Source: Tetmemena sp. SeJ-2015 (taxonomy: Eukaryota; Ciliophora; Spirotrichea; Sporadotrichida; Oxytrichidae). From it: a DNA stretch of 64,000 nt. Location: the NCBI GenBank assembly GCA_027382625.1, contig JAJKFJ010021658.1, positions 1-64,000 of the forward strand. The letters run 5' to 3'. Below the pieces are notes generated by a model. The model ran no database searches. It was not told where the DNA came from and was given only the letters and a program-made list of their open reading frames with translations. A program made the position numbers and the translations under genes. Shown piece after piece: positions 1-14,011 of the stretch (within the stretch, counting starts at the first letter, position 1; each line of letters starts with the position of its first letter).

Positions 1-1910
1 AGTCTTTTGAAGCCTTTGCTTCCCTTTTCTATTTATAGAGGCAGCTGGTCAAAGTTATAGCACAGAACATCAAAGGATTTTGGCCCCAAATTTAAGAACG
101 CAGTCGTTTTTATTTCAGCTTTAAAAGTCTGGGAAAACAGCTTTTGAAAATTCCCGGTCACGTCTGATTTTTTCTTCGTGATCAACTTGAAATCTTAATT
201 GCCCCAATGTTTAAACCTCATATTTAAATCATTCCTACTCGACTTATCGACGAGCTACCTCATCCCCTAAAATATTTACTTGAAAGGGAAGATAAAAACC
301 CCCAACCGAAGCAGGACTTTGCAACGTCATGCTAGTTGTGTGTTGACATATTTTACTGACAGCTCCGCTCTGGACGAACCTTTTTCAGGATGTGCTCTGA
401 CATGTTTTTTATGTTCGCATTGATTTTGCAACTTAGAAAGTGACTTGTAAATGCTCCCACACTTTCGCGATTGCTGATCTCACTGACATTTCAACTCAGC
501 CACGAACTTCCCAAAATTGGTTGTCGACTCTGAAGTTGAAAATTTTTGGGCCCCACCGACTTAAAAAAGGGTCCCTTCGTAGTGGAGTTAAACTTTTTGA
601 AAACCGATATTACAACTTGTACTTGATTTATGTCAAATTTCAAAACCTTGTAAGCCCGGGGTTTTGTTCACACAGCCCTTTGAAATTTGGAAAATACTTT
701 TGAAATGCTCTACGCAATAACGCAGTTTTTTGGAAATTTGACTTTACAGCTCGAACTTTTCCCACCTCAATCTCGAGTCGTGAATGTTAGGTCTGCTTAC
801 AACCATTTTTGAAACTTGGAAAAAAATTTTTGCAAGACTTTACAAGTTGTAAAACATGTGCAAAAATTGAAAAGGGGCTTTTAAAAGCCCAATTTTGAAC
901 TTCCCGTTTTTCAATTCGTTGTATAAAAAATGAGACAAAGCAATTTTTGCTCCACTGACAAGGTAAACTTTTTCCCCTCGTTTTTCAAAGGTTTGTAAAA
1001 CTTTTTAAAGGGGTTTCGTTGCAAGGGCCAACAAGCAACTCAACCTTTAACCCCAAAAACTAATTTGGGGAAATTTTGATAGCCAAAGCATATGTGTAAA
1101 AGGGGTTTGCCCCAATAAATTATGTTTAAATTTTGGGACTTTAAAAATTTTGGTGCCCAATTTTAAAACCACTCGGGAAATTCTCCAGGAATAAGAAAAT
1201 TTTGCTCCAATGATTAATAAAAAATATCCGATAAAAAATGAAAACCCAATTTGAGAAGAGTAATTAAATTGAAGCGGTAAATTGCAATGATAAAATAAAG
1301 GGTTTTAAAAAATTTGAGTGAAAAATTCGGTGAAAAAAATTATTAGTTGATTTTGTTTGAGTAGATAATTTAAGCATATGAAATTTTTAATGCAATTAAT
1401 TATTAATTTAATAGCCCGAAAATTAAAGTGTAAATAAGTGGGAAATTAACTTGCTTTGGTTTTTTTAAGAGCCCCAATTTACAAGTGGTATAAATGATTG
1501 TTTTAATTGATTGTTTAAATTCGGGTATTATATTTATTTTAATTAAAATTGAATTAAATTTAAAATTTGGGTTTCTAAAAATTTTTTTAAAACATTAAAT
1601 TTTCTAATATTAAAATATTTTAAAGAAATTTTAATTAAAAAATTTTATGAAAATTTGGGAAGAAAAAAAATTTTTTTTTTTATTTAGAAAAGAATAAAAT
1701 TTTAATTTAAAAAATTTTTTTATTTTTTTTTACTTTTTGATTTAATTTCAAATTTTTAAAAAAGAAATACTCATATTTACTAACTTAATAAGTATAATTT
1801 ATTATTCAGTTGCTTCATTATATTTGATGATGAATCTTGGAATTAAATATCAGAATATATAAGCAAGCAAATTGATAATTAAAGAAAGGGAAATTAATGA
1901 TTTTTTAATT
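1..1910. other. Gene-free, homopolymer-rich stretch
   Basis: No reading frame survives in either strand with TAA/TAG read as glutamine, and nothing resembles a known family. From about 1 to 1750 the sequence is built of short homopolymer blocks (A, T, G and C runs of 3-6), with scattered G4/T4 and C4/A4 blocks but no ordered telomere array. From about 1500 to 1750 it is almost pure A/T. The same texture recurs near 39.8, 55.2-56.0 and 57.4-57.6 kb and looks like poor consensus rather than biology. The 87-residue frame at 440-703 has no protein-like features and was not called. Confidence 0.6.
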
Positions 1911-4900
1911 TCATTCAGCTTCCTCTGCCATCCTTCCGAATGCTGCTCCTCCGTCAACTTTTCTGTAAGTCTAAGTAGGACCGTCACCTCCCTCTTATGC
2001 TACATCTCTAAGTTCAGTTCTTAGTCTTTTTGCCAACTTCATATTTCTAAAGCAGCAATAAACTGCAACAGCAATTAGCCCCACGATGACAAAAAAGATA
2101 ATTCCCACAAATTATTTTCCTCCCATCGCAGTTCTTGAGGGAACATTATAGCTGAGATTTAAATTGAAATCCTTGAATGCTTAAAATTATAAATGAGGAG
2201 TTGCAAATTGAGGGAAGTTTAAATGACTAAAACAGCCCTGAATCTAAGCTTGTTCCAAGCTAATCAAAAGTTAATATAAAGTTTCATGCTTTATGATCTT
2301 CAGAGCACCTCACAGTAGCGAGATAAAAAGCTGTCTTCAAAACTACAAAATACCAAATATCAACTTCAAAAGATTTTTATCGCTTTTAATTCTGTTCTGA
2401 ACAATGAAAAGCAAAATTTACAAATATATAAAGTCCTAAATTTTTAACTTGAAACGAAGGTGTAATAGATATTTAAATTAGACACAAATCACCTCTTTAT
2501 TCGATTCCAACTTAATTACTAACCCTCTTTTCTATTAAATTCTCAGCTATAATTACCACAGGTCTATAAGGCACCGCAATCTACTTATCGTCAACTATTG
2601 CGATTATATTAAACTAGTATTCCTAGTTAAATTCAATAGTTGTCTTATATTCCAATCCTTCAAACTGAGATTTACTATCACTTAAGTCTATATTTTCATA
2701 AGTCACATCGGAACTTCGCTTTATTGAACATAATGATTAAGTAATGTTTTAAATGTATTTAAAGATAGATAGATAAATTAATTGAACAAACTTAGTCTAA
2801 ATTTAGTGCTTAATTCTTAGTCCTTGCAAGTCTGTAACGAACTGACTAAATTGGATCTGTCAAAGCTATTAAAAATAAATTTTTAATTCCGTTTCTGAGG
2901 TGATAAACTGGCTACCATTAGAATTTAAACTCTCCCCTATGTTAAAGAGTAGGCGAGAAAGAAATATGGCCTCCGTTGAGTGAGATATATTCTTCTTTGA
3001 TCTTTAAATCCTAAGGAGTCAAATACTTAACCATGATAGTGAATTCACTACTCTTAGTTATCATAGATGGCTAGTCTGTTGAGGTAGCTTCATTTGTAAA
3101 AACTGACTCCACTATGATATAATGAATGCCACTTAGGTCTGTGAAATGCTCTTGTTATTTACCATTCAAGAAAGCCATTTACATAATGCTAGTTTCTCCA
3201 ACTTTTATCTCTTCAGTTCCTTATTAAGCCTTTACTAGTTTCAAAGTATTTAAGCCAACACAGTTTGAGTATGTTATCTCAGTAACTTTGCCTGGTTGAG
3301 GGTCTATTTAGAACATTATGAAGGAGTAAGTTTGAGGATGAAGCTGCCCAAAATGTTCCTCTCCTGGAAGAAGCTTTATCACCTAGCTATAGGTAACCGT
3401 CACATACACTAGTCCGGATTGATTATCAGTGTCTTTTAAATTTTCGTCTTGAGGATCAGCTTCTAACCTATTTTTATGCATGTTGTACTTCAATACTATG
3501 TTAAAAGTTACTATATCATGATATGTTCATATAGCTTCCTGATGGGAGTTCTGAATATCTCTTAGCACTCTAAGCAATATACTGATCCTTATCCCATGGA
3601 ATTGGAGAACTGTAAACTTTAGGCCCTACTTGCCCTTCGAGCATAGAATCATTGAATCGTTTGTCCTTTGAAGAAAAATAATTCAATTTCTTTGACTCTA
3701 TGGTAACTCTAGTTTGAGGGTAAAAATTATTAGTCTTTGATCTGACTGTAATTAGAACAGTGAATGTTCCAGAGGGCAAGTTAAACTGAAGATTCTTTGT
3801 AGCATCATCCTTATTATGGAAATAAACTGCTTGTGGGACTCCATCATAGAGAGATAGGAAGGTTACTCTTTGCTACAGTTGAAGAGATAATTCCGCGCCC
3901 TCGTCGTGACTTGCCTCGATAATTAGATAGTAGTTCTAATCAGGATGAATAAATTTATCAGGAGAAGATTCCGCAATATTAATTGGGTCGTTGTTTCCTC
4001 GTGATTGCACGTAGAATGCTTGGAATGTTTCAGCTGTAAGGCCCAAATAAAATATGATATATATTTTCTTAAACAAACTTTATAGAACTTATTTTAGTAA
4101 ATTGGAGATCCTTTGATAACGGTTGGAACTATTAAAGCTGGGTCTTCTGATTCTAGTATGAATTGGAAGATTTTAATATCACCAGGATTGAGTGACACGA
4201 TTTTATTGTCTCCTACTCTAAGTAAATTTTTAAATAGTCTACTGTCGCTAACTGAATTTAAAGTGAGAGTATACATCGCATTTGAAAAAATTAATTTTAT
4301 CGTAATGAAAGTGTGGTTTTGACTCCTATGAGATAGTAGCAGTCTACGCAAAAATCTCGATCATCCTATAGGATTAAAAGATCCTTACCATTAGCGATAT
4401 TGGTAGAATTAATCATCTCTACTCTCCAAATGCTATGATCATGGTCAGAAGGCAGTTTGGAAATAAACTCATCGTCATTAGGGAGGAATAAAATTTAAAT
4501 TTCTAGACTAGTAGTTCTGCAAAGCCTTATTAGACTTACAACTAAATCTGAATATCATTTTGACTCCAATGATAATATTAGAAATAGACGATTTCATTTT
4601 AATCTTAAGAGTGTTTTATTGGAACACCACTGCCTAAGGAAATTATAGCCTCTATTTCAGAAGTAATAGAAAGTAAGAAAGAGCTCTCTTTAACTCCATA
4701 GACGCCTATAACGTAGTTTCCCTCCAAAGTGTCGATATGATTCTAAGTAAAGAAAGGAGAGTCCAAATTCAAACTTATAGTTAGTATTTATAGGAGTTGG
4801 AGAAATTAATTTTGCAAGAAAGTATTAGTGATATAATTTTAGCTTCTAATTTTTTTTTATATAAGAAAAAGCATCATTAATTATCCTAATTTTACTTCAT

Positions 4901-7374
4901 GCTAAAAATTATAAAAGATTGTGATTTTACTTATTTTTGATAATTTTTTTAAAAAGTAAATAACTGCTTTAATAGCTAAGTTCCTTGAGGAGCAATGATG
5001 TGAAAGTCCTTGATAGTTGGTAGCTTAGTTCCTCTATTCAATACAAGCTCGACAGCATCATTTGATTGCCCAGTGATGCTGACTATCATGGTACAGTTAG
5101 TGCAGGTTTCTTTGTATAGGAAATACTGATAATCTCCTTCACTTACACCTCCATAAATAGGCTGCTTGTTTTGAACTTCAGTCACATTTGTGTAAACTGC
5201 AAAATTGTAGATTATAGTTTAGTCTTTTGTATCTTTATCAGGAATAATCTTAAAGCTTATTATGCACTCATCTGTTAAAAATAAATTGGAGGTACACTAA
5301 GATTCATGAAATTTTGGATTTAGGTATTTAAGACTTTCAACGTCTGAGTGTTTAATTTTTCAACGGATCTGTTGCTTAATGGTGATTAAGTGAAAGATTA
5401 ATCAAGTCTTTGAAGATTGAATTCAATCACTTTGGAAATAATTTTCACATATTATAAATAAAGCTATTTCTAAATGTAGGCAGAGCCTTGCATCAATTAC
5501 AGAACTGCAAAAATATCTGAGGGTTCTGACTTCTACACTCTCAGGAAATAAGAGGCAAACGAAGAATTGCTGAGGATTGAATGCTTAGACTAACCAGCAT
5601 AAATCCTCTTTGGCTTCTAAGTATCATATTCTAACTCTATCTGAGCACTGCATCCTGAAAGTGTATTGCAAAGGACACCAATATATAAAATGCACTTATT
5701 GTCTTCTGAGTATCCTAGATCTTAAATATTTTTTCTTTTTTTCAAATAGACTATAATTTTAAATCTTAGCAAGAGGGATTCTTTTACTTGATTAGATCTA
5801 TTGGGATTAAAAGATTTTTCCCTTGAGTAAAGTTTCCTCCTGTCTGATATTAAGTAGTAAAATCACTTTATCCTTTCTTGGGATAAGTATTCTCATTATC
5901 GATGCTAACGAAAATGTCTTGATGACCCTTTGTAATCAATGTAAGTCTGATGTCTTATGAATTATCTAGGAGGAAAATATTATAAAATTAACTGCTAGAA
6001 ATGCTTAAAGTAAGTATACTTTTGTGATTCAGTTTTAAAGAACTAGAAGCCTTAAGAATTAAGATGAGGGATCTTATCCACTAGTCTCCAAGTGACTGAG
6101 AAAGAGTAGGTTCTATCGATGAATATATCTAGGAAGTTTTTATCAGGCACCATGTATAGGTAGTAGGTTCCATTTCTATGGTAATTCTCATCAGTTGAGT
6201 TTATTTAAATTGAATGGCTTCCATCAAATGACAAATCTGCATTCTTGGTGGTGGGCATTTTCCCGTGCTTTATATAAGTTCTGCATCCATTCTCTAGCAT
6301 GTTAACCGATATTGCAATTGTTTGATTCTCATCATCACCGATGTCAACTGCAAATTGAGCATAAAACCTTTCATTTGAACTTCTCAGGTACTTAGTGACT
6401 GGAACTCCTTGATAAAGAGTCACTGATTTCATATATCTATCATCTACCTTCTCTTGCTCAAGCTTGCCTAAGCTTCTATTCACATTCACTATTACGCTGT
6501 AGGTAGAGTAAGAGTAACCAAATACACCTATATAGTAAGTTCCATCCAATGAAGTTGTATTTTCATCCAAACTGAAAGTCACATGGTCAACATATTTAAA
6601 ATAGTTAGAATCATATGCTCCAGTCCTACTGGACTTTTTATCAAAATCTTCTTTAGTTGGGAAGGATGAGTTTCTAGAAACGAGAATATCACTATCTCCA
6701 TGCAAGGGTCCTAGCTCAAAGCTTATGTTCGATATGTTTTATTCAAGAATGCTGAACTTATAGTACTTGTATTAATTGATCTCTACTGAGTCTATCATGG
6801 GAGTACGCTCTTGAAGTAGGATATGATTGTTTTAATTGTGAGAGACATGTAGTCTGAAGAAACACCTATCTGAATTCGGATTATGAACGACAATTACGTA
6901 ATAACACTCAGTTCCATTGAATAAATCCTAACACTTCTTCTCATCATGATCAATATATCATAGATTAATTCAGAATTCAATCTGGCTTCTAAAGGTTTTG
7001 GAGGCTTTCTATTGGTAATTTCTAGCCCTCCCAGTTGACCATCATAGGATTTTACTGCACTCACTAGATACATCTATAAAAGAGATAAAAAACTAAATAA
7101 TTGCGGTATATATTTCTATACCATCTTTATACTAAAAGAATCAAGTACAGCTATAACTCATTTTTATTTATAACTATTCTTTTCAATTCTCATTCCTTAA
7201 TTATAGAATAGAAGTCTTAAACTTACCTTATAGCCTAAATCCTTGGTCCAAACTACTCTCATTATGCTATTTTTGTTGCTCTTCGCTGGAATGTATCTCT
7301 GAATGTAAATATCATGCGCTAAAAAACGTTAAAATATAGGCAATCTGAAAAATTTTGCTTATAATTTTTACCAT
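1911..7374 (-). CDS. Giant secreted/type I membrane protein with repeated beta-sandwich-like domains
   Basis: This minus-strand coding region ends at a TGA at 1911. A hydrophobic N-terminal segment (about 7374-7310, MVKIISKIFQIAYILTF) looks like a signal peptide. It is followed by many 100-150-residue Asn/Tyr-rich units containing a recurring pattern of the type 'S-D-x-x-V-S ... Y-Y-I-G-V-x-G', as at 6205-6705. The C-terminus has one transmembrane helix (about 2105-2040, IIFFVIVGLIAVAVYCCF) and a short cytoplasmic tail. The architecture suggests a cell-surface protein with repeats like pre-peptidase C-terminal (PPC) domains. That is a resemblance, not a proven family. The frame shifts repeatedly; some breaks are short introns (for example about 7087-7227), others may be IESs or base errors. 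The gene at 14012-15793 is a shorter relative. Start uncertain; upstream ATGs to 7605 are possible. Confidence 0.6.
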
Positions 7375-7601
7375 ACATTTTCTCGAGCACATTTTCAATC
7401 TTGAATAAGTAGTTTGAATGAAAAAGTCCAAGTTGACTATATTACTCTTCTTTCTACACTGCTTTGTCACACTTAGTGGAATGAATATTGCCTGACTTTT
7501 ATGTGTAGTGTTGTCTTTATTATTGTTCTGCGTTATTTTTTTCATATTCTTCACAAACCATTGCGAGATAAAAGGTTTGGATCTAAAGAGCTGATAAGAG
7601 A

Positions 7602-8288
7602 TCAAAGTTATAATTACTCTCTTAACTTAGCATGAGATGAAAGCCTTAGAGGTGAGACTACTTTTGCCATCTCGGGCTATTATAAGTTAAATCTTATCAT
7701 TTCAGGGTCGTCAGTTCGATTTTGCAGATAAGCAAATCCATTCTATTCATTTACTATGTCTAGATCAAGAATTATTGTCTCAGGAAGATTCAAGAAAAGC
7801 TATACAAAAATTAATGCAAAAATTATTACAGTTTCTTTTTAAGACACTTGAGCTAAAAACGAGTAGAAATTAGCAAGAATTGGTATTTGTATCTTAGAGT
7901 CCAATGGAACCTTTTTGAATATAACTTTTTTAATGAACTTCTAGTCAAAACTCTCAACTCCTTAACTTGAAAAAGCATTTTGAGAGCTATGCACATTGAA
8001 TGGCTCTATCATTATATTCTGACGAGATAATCCCTAAGCTTTTTTCATAAGAGGAGGCATTGGACTCATTCCTTGATTTTAATACTCGATCGGAGTCATG
8101 AGAGAATCAGCTTTTTAGATGGAGATTTTTCAAAGTTTAGTTTGTAGAGGACTCATATCAGGCCTAGATGATGAATTTGTTATTAATCTGTCTTGGGATT
8201 AAGTAAATAAATGATTCATTGTTATCGTTAACTGAGGAACTGTCTTTGACTGCACTTCGTTGCAATCTATGAATAGCTCCTCTAACAT
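7602..8288 (-). CDS. Unrecognised protein with an in-frame TGA
   Basis: A minus-strand frame from an ATG at 8288 (MLEELFIDCNEVQSKTVPQL) runs to a TGA at 7602 using TAA/TAG as glutamine, about 228 codons. The N-terminal half is polar and Ser/Met/Pro/Gln rich. The C-terminal half is more globular, with one hydrophobic stretch near 7830 (ETVIIFALIFVQLFLNLPET). I do not recognise the family. A TGA at 8130-8132 interrupts the frame, yet the same frame continues in protein-like sequence on both sides. Either this is a base error or mutation, or the two halves are separate. It sits between two other minus-strand genes with about 230 bp to the next 3' neighbour. Confidence 0.45.
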
Positions 8289-8923
8289 GCTTTAGAAACG
8301 CTTTAAGTTAAGTGATTGCCCTCACTATCAATTGTTCCTTATCTTTTCAATGTCGCTTATGTTATAAAACTAAAAGTTATCATAAAAAAAATTATACAGG
8401 GTATAAAATGATTAGAGGGGGACTTTAATTTGCTACGTTTTTTGAAGTTTCTTTTGAGATTGTCCTATCTTAAATTATAAATATTTATAAAATTTAACTT
8501 TGATGAGAATAAAAATAATTATTATTTTAAATCGCCATATTTTAAGTTGATAAGACAGATATATTTTGGGCTTTACTCAAAGAATAGCCCTTTTTCTAGT
8601 ACAATACTTGCAGTTTTCAACTATCAAATTTTAAGTTATTTAAATTCAAATAAAATGTAGCTTTATTTCTCTTTAGAGAATATTTTGGCATTTCTCTTTT
8701 GTCTAAGAAACCCAACATTAATAAATTTACATATACTTTAAATTGCCTAAATACTTTTACATTATCATGTAAAGTAGAAATAATTTACACAGAATCAAGA
8801 TTATAGTTTAGGTTGGATCTGAAATAGTTTGCCATTTTATAATCAACTTTGATAGTTTATTTACTAATTTTACATTTTACACAAACTTCATCACCGAAAA
8901 TTTAATGAAAATGAAATAAAGTA
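8289..8923. other. AT-rich intergenic DNA
   Basis: About 630 bp of AT-rich sequence between two minus-strand genes. I see no frame longer than about 40 codons with protein-like composition, no repeat shared with other parts of the window, and no RNA gene. Promoter and 3'-flank signals of the neighbours may lie here but none can be identified. Confidence 0.5.
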
Positions 8924-11900
8924 TCAATGATAATAATCCTGAATAGAACTTAGTCTTTCTTCTTCATTGTTCTATATTTATTGACTATCTCCTTCTGGAT
9001 CTACAAAATCGTTTTCTAAGTTTTCATTTGCTTGGAAATGATCGCTATAATGTTCTACATCTTCTAAATTAATATCTCTTAGTTAGGATTATTGATCAAA
9101 CCTTTCTGTTATAGGTTTTAGGATAACAAATTTTCCTCATCCTCGAGTCTGTTTCTACTATTGGTTCGAACATTTGCACATGGCTTTAAGTAAGCATTCG
9201 CAAGAGGGCTGCTTTATAAAAAAGAAAAGATAGAAAAAAAAGTATTTATGAAGTTACTAAAAGATGTCTAGAGAGCATTTTAAATGAAGTTATAAGATGC
9301 CTAATTTTAAGATACTTCTTAATTTAATTCTGCTTCTTATACTGTGGCTCTATCATCTTGATTGCTAAAAATTATGTGATCTTGCAAGTAGGATTACTAA
9401 AGGATGTGATCTTAAATTGATTATTTCCTCCTAAAAACATTTTGATTTTACGCCTAAGCTTACTCATTAGTAACTTCTTAATAATCCTAATTGTTCTGTT
9501 GACTGGCTTCGACAACAGATTGGAAAATATCAGGAGTATTATAATTAGGAAGCTAAAATGATTGGAAGGACGAGGCTCTGTTATTTAGATCCTCGCTACT
9601 GTTCAAAAGCAAGTTCCTCTAGTTAATTCTTTGATGATGTGGAGTAACCTCACTATACCTTTCAAAATCATCTGAGTACTCAGTCATGTATCTGTGAGAC
9701 TAAACCATGTCAGAAGAAGGATTTACTTATTCCAAGTTTAAAATCTCTACGATATCCTTTTTAAAAGGAATTAACTTCTTAGTTGATTTATTTCGAGTTG
9801 ACTTTCCCACATCAATAAGTAACTAATCTCCGGGTGGGAGATAAATATCTTTTAGATGCTAAATGTGTTTTCCTATCTTCAACTTCGGATTTTTGCTTGG
9901 GTGATTTTTCTGCTTCTTCTTTAACTTTATTTTCTTAACTGATGGTTTCTAAGATAAACCTTCGATGTTAGTTGATCTATTATTGAATAATTCTAAGCGA
10001 TATTGAGGTTTCTTAAAAATATGTTCATTTTTTTCAGATAATGAAACTGAAAAGAATTAAATCAAAAGCAATATAAATAAAAAGTCAAAATCAAAATATC
10101 CATTTAAACAAACAAATAAGCTTTATGGCCAGGCTCCACCTTTCTAAATAAAATTCAGTGTATTTTTATAAGGAAAATTTTCCTACTTTTCTTAGACCAA
10201 GACTTCGATTTGAATGGAATAGATTATCATCTATTATTATTTGAGATATTTTGTCTCTATTATTTTAATTTTTTACTTGATTATCTCAATATCTTAAGAG
10301 CTGATTAGATTCTGATGAGATTTATTTTTATGAGATAACACTATTGATGGGAAAATTATCTTCTTTTCATTTACTTGTTCTAATCTATGCATTTAATCTT
10401 GTTCTTAAGGCACTAACTCTGATTAATTTTTAGTATGGTTTGCTATCTAAGATGGAAATTTGCTATGATGTATGCTTTGTTGAGAGCTGTACCTTTTGTG
10501 GGCCACAAACTTGCTATAAAATAAATATGCCTCTATGTTGTCTGAGATGTTTCCTCAGAAGATCCATTCCGTTAAAGCCTTAAACTGTCCCCTCTTCAAT
10601 TTTGGATTCTTGTTCTTGGATCCTTGGTATATCAGTTTTCAAAGGACCCCAAGAGCTAAGATCCAAGTCACTCGATAGCTTTCTATTCCCCATTATGCCA
10701 TTCTTACCATCTACTTTGCTAAAAGATATAGCCCCAGCAACAACTTACTTAGCTATCTCTTAAGAAAAAGACTGGTTGCTTCTGCCAGGACTGGGACTAT
10801 TTTTAGAAGTTGAAAGGCTTAAAATTTTGAGCTTTAGCATCTCTCTTCGCTCTCTATCTTTATAGGCAACATTACTGTCGAGTTTCTCCTTCACTAAGTT
10901 TATTATCTTTAGGTTTTGCTGTGGATTCATCCCATTGAAATAGCTGTTCTTAGTTACTAGCTTTGTTGTATACTACTCCTTGAGAAATATCTAGTACTCA
11001 TCTGCTTGCTTTTGGTAAGTGTCAGTGAGAATTTGATAGATTTTATAGCACTTGCAACACAGGTAAGCGTTCTCGTAGTAATTCAAATTGAAACCCTTAG
11101 TCTTTTCTTCAAGTACCAGAAAACACTTGTCATTATACAGCTACTTCAGTAAATCATTAATATATCAATAACACTTGAAAAAAGGTAAGAGATAATTTTT
11201 ATCATTGAAGATGTTTTGGTTGTTTTCTTTTTTATCCATGTCTAAGTTTTACAGATACTCGGTATCTTGAAGTCCTCCTGAGAGTATCTCCTTCCTTCTT
11301 AAGCGATCGATGTAAATTGCTCTTTTCATAATTCGATAGTAGAACTTCTGGTCCTCGTAAATATCAAATTATTTAGGCAGCAAAGTATTTTCTCCTTTGT
11401 TTGAGGAATCTATGATTGTCTTCTTTGGACTGTGAATTTCATTATATCTTTGAGATCCTAACATCATATCTGGAGTCCTAGTTTCTTCTCTATTTATATT
11501 TTCTGTTAAAATTATTTTAGAAATTATGTTTTCAAATGAAAATATCACACAATTTTTAAATAAATCAGAAGTCCTCACTATAAATAAAAAAAAATAATTT
11601 TATATGCTTGAAATTGATTAAATATCATCTCATTTAAATAAGATGAAATTGAATTAATAAATTTTTCTGGCATTTCGAGAGGAGTAGTCCTTCCTTATCT
11701 AATTGTATCTTCTGCGCTTGCAGCTTGAATTTCACTCTTGCTTCTCCTATTCCTTCTTTGCATAAATTTCTCGTCGTTCCTAATCTTAAAAACATTAAAG
11801 AAGAGTCTTGATTTCCTTGGTGGTTTCTCTTTGCATGGCTAGGACTTTTAGAATATCTCTCAAATATCCAAATGGCATTTGATTATATCCAAACTGCTCA

Positions 11901-12678
11901 TCCACTTTACAATAGTCTCCATTTATAAATTAATATAACAACAATGAAAATATATAGAGTGAGTATATTCGATTGCACTTTTCTCTTTTCAAGTAGTTTA
12001 ATTGATCCTTCACCAATCCAAAAGCTTTAGTCTACTTGACTAAGTTGCTTGCCACATTCATACTACTCTTTGTGGGGTGATTCTCCTGATGAGTAAGCCC
12101 TTTATCTTGCAGCAGTTTGAATGCACTAATTTCAAGTTCCTTCTCCAAAAGCAATCTGTTCGTAGTTACTTAAAATAAATGTGTTTTTAGTTTCAACAGA
12201 ATTGAAATGTTTGAGAGTAAGAAATTTCCACTTCGAGTCTGTAAAATCGTGGACAAAATCTAGACAGGCTATGTTCAGCACTCTAGCTAGATTCTTCTTC
12301 TTGATAAACATGTTTATCAGGCGAAATACTACTTCAACTTGATAAATTATCTCTGGGTATTGCTAGGAAGGCCTGGATATTTCTTATATGTAGTTCATAA
12401 AATATATAAAAATGAGACTTATAAGTTTCTTTCAATGTGCTTGTCAGAAGTGCAAAATTAGTATTAGAATGCTAAACAAATTTAAACCCTCATATATATT
12501 ACCACTAATGTGATCTATCTCTTCTTGAAGGTAGATGAATTTGAGTTTCTATATCTTATTGTGCCTTATGGTACTAGATCCCTTTTAGTTAAACTCTTAC
12601 TGCTGGTCTAATTTAAATAAATAATTTTGTTTGTAGCTCATATAGATACTAAGAATTAAGCACAGGCTCATCTTTCAT
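8924..12678 (-). CDS. Large unrecognised intracellular protein, disrupted frame
   Basis: Minus-strand coding sequence begins near an ATG at 12678 (MKDEPVLNSQYLYELQTKLF) and ends at a TGA at 8924 after an acidic Glu/Asp/Asn-rich tail. Long blocks are plainly coding, for example around 11300 (FDIYEDQKFYYRIMKRAIYI) and a Cys-containing block near 11060 (YYENAYLCCKCYKIYQIL). The middle (about 11.0-10.4 kb) is Ser/Lys rich and the C-terminal third looks disordered. No enzymatic motif is recognisable. At least four frame changes and an in-frame TGA near 11185 break it. Some are probably introns or IESs, such as the AT-rich gap at about 11580-11640. It lies 120 bp downstream of the UCHL5-like gene on the same strand. 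It could be more than one gene. Confidence 0.45.
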
Positions 12679-12797
12679 GAGAGATCTCTAGTCCGTATTT
12701 TTCTTTTCAGAATTCAATGTAACCCTGAAATAAAATTTGAGTAATCTTTTGATAAATTAAATAGATAAAATACTCCTCTGTGTCTACCTCCTCTCTT

Positions 12798-13965
12798 TCA
12801 TTTAGTTTGTTTTTGTCCTGCCTTTTTCTCCTCCTGCTTTTTCTTCTTTTTATCCACTGCTTCCTTAAAAAGCCCGTCTAGCATATTTTTCTTAGCCAGG
12901 ACTTATAGCATTTCGAAAATGAAGGGAACGTAGTTGTGCTTTCTGCGTTCATTTTCTGTTTTCCAACGCTGGTTCTTCTCAATTTCTTGCTACACTTTGA
13001 GCTCTTAGTTTGCGATAGACTGAATTATCTGGTTCAAACTCGCTTGCTTCGTTTCTTAATTCTATTAAGAAAGCTCTTCAATCTCACCCTAAACTGGAGA
13101 AAAGTCTTCCATGGCTTCATCAGAGTCAAGACCAAGTTGCTTCATCAAATAGGTCTAAAGCAACTTCAATCTGTTCAGCTCTTTCTCAGCTTAGTCCTTC
13201 TTATCTGCAATTACTGCCAGCAGATTGAATCTAATCTCAGATCCCTCGTACTTTTGAATTCTCTTCTAAATTTGCTCTCTTGCCAAGGCCAACCAGTTTT
13301 CTTCAGTGCACTCCCCAAATGTGATAGGGCCTGGTTACAGTCCATCGAGCTCATACAGCTTGACCATTGAAGGGGATATACGAAATGAAATGAAAAACAT
13401 CCTCCTATTTCCCACCTGAGAAACTTTGTTCAATCTCGAAGGGCTCTTGTCTTGCAAAGCTATTATGCGCTAATCTTATTGCCTCTGAATTACCAATTGC
13501 CCATCCCTTATCCTTGGGGTTCATTTCAATTGAAAAGTCTCTTAGATTTTTAAGTTCGGACCCTATGTCAATATCTTTTGTGCGATTCATCAAAATTGAG
13601 CAGATAGCTTGAGTTGCACATGCATTGTTTATAACTTAATTTGCAAAAAACAGCTCTGGATCATAGTTTGAAAGTGTTTCTCTTTTCTCGGGATATTATA
13701 TCCACTTAAAGAGGAAGATCAGTCCGTAAATTGGCCTATTAAGCGGTAAAGAAAAAGTTAATGAGCATTACTTTATTTGGTTAAGCTCCTCATCATCCAA
13801 AGAGATAAGTTCCTCAACTTGAACGCCTTTCACACCCACTTATCTCATCAACTCTGTGAAAACGCCTAAACAAAGAAATGTCAATCAAAAGATGCTAAGT
13901 ATTTTTAAACAATTGTGGATTCACATACCTGGATCTGACTCTATTGTGCACCACTTGCCACTCAT
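12798..13965 (-). CDS. UCHL5: UCHL5/UCH37-type ubiquitin C-terminal hydrolase
   Basis: A peptidase C12 deubiquitinase that in other eukaryotes docks on the proteasome (ADRM1/RPN13) and trims ubiquitin chains. The start at 13965 gives MSGKWCTIESDPGVFTEL, closely matching the family N-terminus. The catalytic Cys is in NNACATQA, the His in VFHFISY and the Asp in YELDGLQPGP, with the conserved N-S-F-A-R-Q stretch between. The C-terminal ULD/DEUBAD region ends with RRKHNYVPFIFEMLQVLA and a basic tail before TGA at 12798. Length (about 320 residues) is normal. Two short introns are visible: 13868-13930 (GTATGT...TTTAG) and about 13738-13773. A single extra base near 13353, just before YELDGL, shifts the frame; a consensus error is the simplest explanation. 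No IES was found. Confidence 0.93.
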
Positions 13966-14011
13966 TTTTGTCTACTAAATTTGTAATGCTTATTTATTTT
14001 GATTTCATATT

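Noticed and set aside
1..1300. G4/T4 and C4/A4 blocks suggesting hypotrich telomere repeats
   Set aside because: The blocks are scattered and never form two or more consecutive repeat units; the texture matches low-quality patches elsewhere.
12936..13370. Plus-strand Leu-rich 144-residue frame
   Set aside because: It is antisense to the UCHL5-like gene, whose catalytic motifs and introns are clear.
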